A DNA stretch of 32,304 bases from Phycisphaerae bacterium (GTDB taxonomy: Bacteria; Planctomycetota; Phycisphaerae; UBA1845), in NCBI GenBank assembly GCA_029260135.1, contig JAJDDV010000213.1:1-32304 (forward strand), in the 5' to 3' direction. The notes beneath the pieces are model-generated. The model worked only from the letters and a program-made list of their open reading frames with translations. It searched no databases and was not told the origin of the DNA. Position numbers and translations under genes: made by a program. Position 1 is the first letter of the stretch. The number at the start of each line of letters is the position of its first letter. Of the stretch, positions 32,140 to 32,304 are shown in pieces.

Positions 32140-32304
32140 CTAATGCGAAGCCGCGATGCGACAAGCCCTCGTTCGCAGCAGAAGCGTCCCCGACGCAAGG
32201 ATAAGAAGCGTCGTGGCCATGAGCCCCCACTCGGAGACGGTGGGAATGGCGACGCAGTCGTTATCGACGTCGGGGGTAGCCCCTTGGGGACAGCAACCGT
32301 CGCC
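32140..32304 (-). CDS. C-terminus of a secreted protein with IPTL-CTERM-type sorting tail (5' part outside window)
   Basis: The minus-strand frame is open to the right edge and gives 54 residues ending at TAG (32140-32142). It reads a Cys/Asp-rich stretch (GDGCCPQGATPDVDNDC), then IPTVSEWGLM, a hydrophobic helix (ATTLLILASGTLLL), and a basic end (RTRACRIAASH). IPTxSEWG plus helix plus basic tail is the layout of the IPTL-CTERM sorting signal, related in logic to PEP-CTERM: the protein is exported and then recognised by a membrane sorting enzyme. The Cys/Asp-rich part before it suggests a calcium-stabilised extracellular region. No start codon falls within the window. The body of the protein is unseen, so nothing more can be said about its role. 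Confidence 0.8.
   Translation of the reverse strand, partial: GDGCCPQGATPDVDNDCVAIPTVSEWGLMATTLLILASGTLLLRTRACRIAASH

Noticed and set aside
1..32304. CRISPR arrays, tRNA or rRNA genes, insertion sequences, phage genes
   Set aside because: No regularly spaced direct repeats, no RNA gene signatures, and no transposase, integrase or phage structural motifs were seen.

Overview
The window is about 32 kb of GC-rich bacterial DNA. It most resembles a planctomycete, perhaps of the Phycisphaerae type. The reasons are two large secreted VCBS/ASPIC-UnbV (CRTAC1-like) proteins joined to TPRs, two Tricorn-type proteases, a BlaI/M56 pair, EF-hand loops on an extracytoplasmic domain, a small kinase/phosphatase pair, and an IPTxSEWG (IPTL-CTERM-type) sorting tail at the right edge. 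The taxonomic call is inference from gene content; no rRNA or other phylogenetic marker is present. I see no tRNA, rRNA, CRISPR array, insertion sequence or prophage.

Layout. 1-5967 (+): a 5'-truncated VCBS-ASPIC-TPR protein, then after 13 nt a secreted TPR-VCBS-ASPIC protein with a C-terminal region of about 430 residues that I cannot assign. 5991-6917 (-): an AsmA-like membrane-anchored protein. 6918-7715: about 800 nt without a convincing gene. 7716-13180 (+): Tricorn protease homologue 1, an ATP-grasp ligase and a PLP aminotransferase. 13221-18613 (-): a response regulator, a secreted TPR/HExxH metallopeptidase, a soluble Ser/Thr kinase, and a PPP-fold phosphatase whose start overlaps the kinase stop (ATGA). 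18983-25250 (+): recJ, Tricorn homologue 2 and a TPR lipoprotein. 25252-27643 (-): an EamA transporter and a beta-CASP metallo-beta-lactamase-fold RNase. 28151-29668 (+): a secreted serine hydrolase of the class C beta-lactamase fold. 29771-31964 (-): a BlaI-type repressor and an M56 (BlaR1-like) membrane protease. 32140-32304 (-): the C-terminus of a surface/secreted protein.

Much of the window concerns the cell envelope: secreted beta-propeller and TPR scaffolds, several proteases and a lipoprotein. Two small regulatory units stand out. One is the translationally coupled kinase-phosphatase pair. The other is the BlaI/M56 pair, which has an operator-like palindrome inside its own promoter and carries two EF-hand loops where BlaR1 has its penicillin-sensing domain. 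A long imperfect stem-loop separates the convergent hydrolase and M56 genes. These are the best candidates for something not well described; none is proven new by sequence inspection alone.
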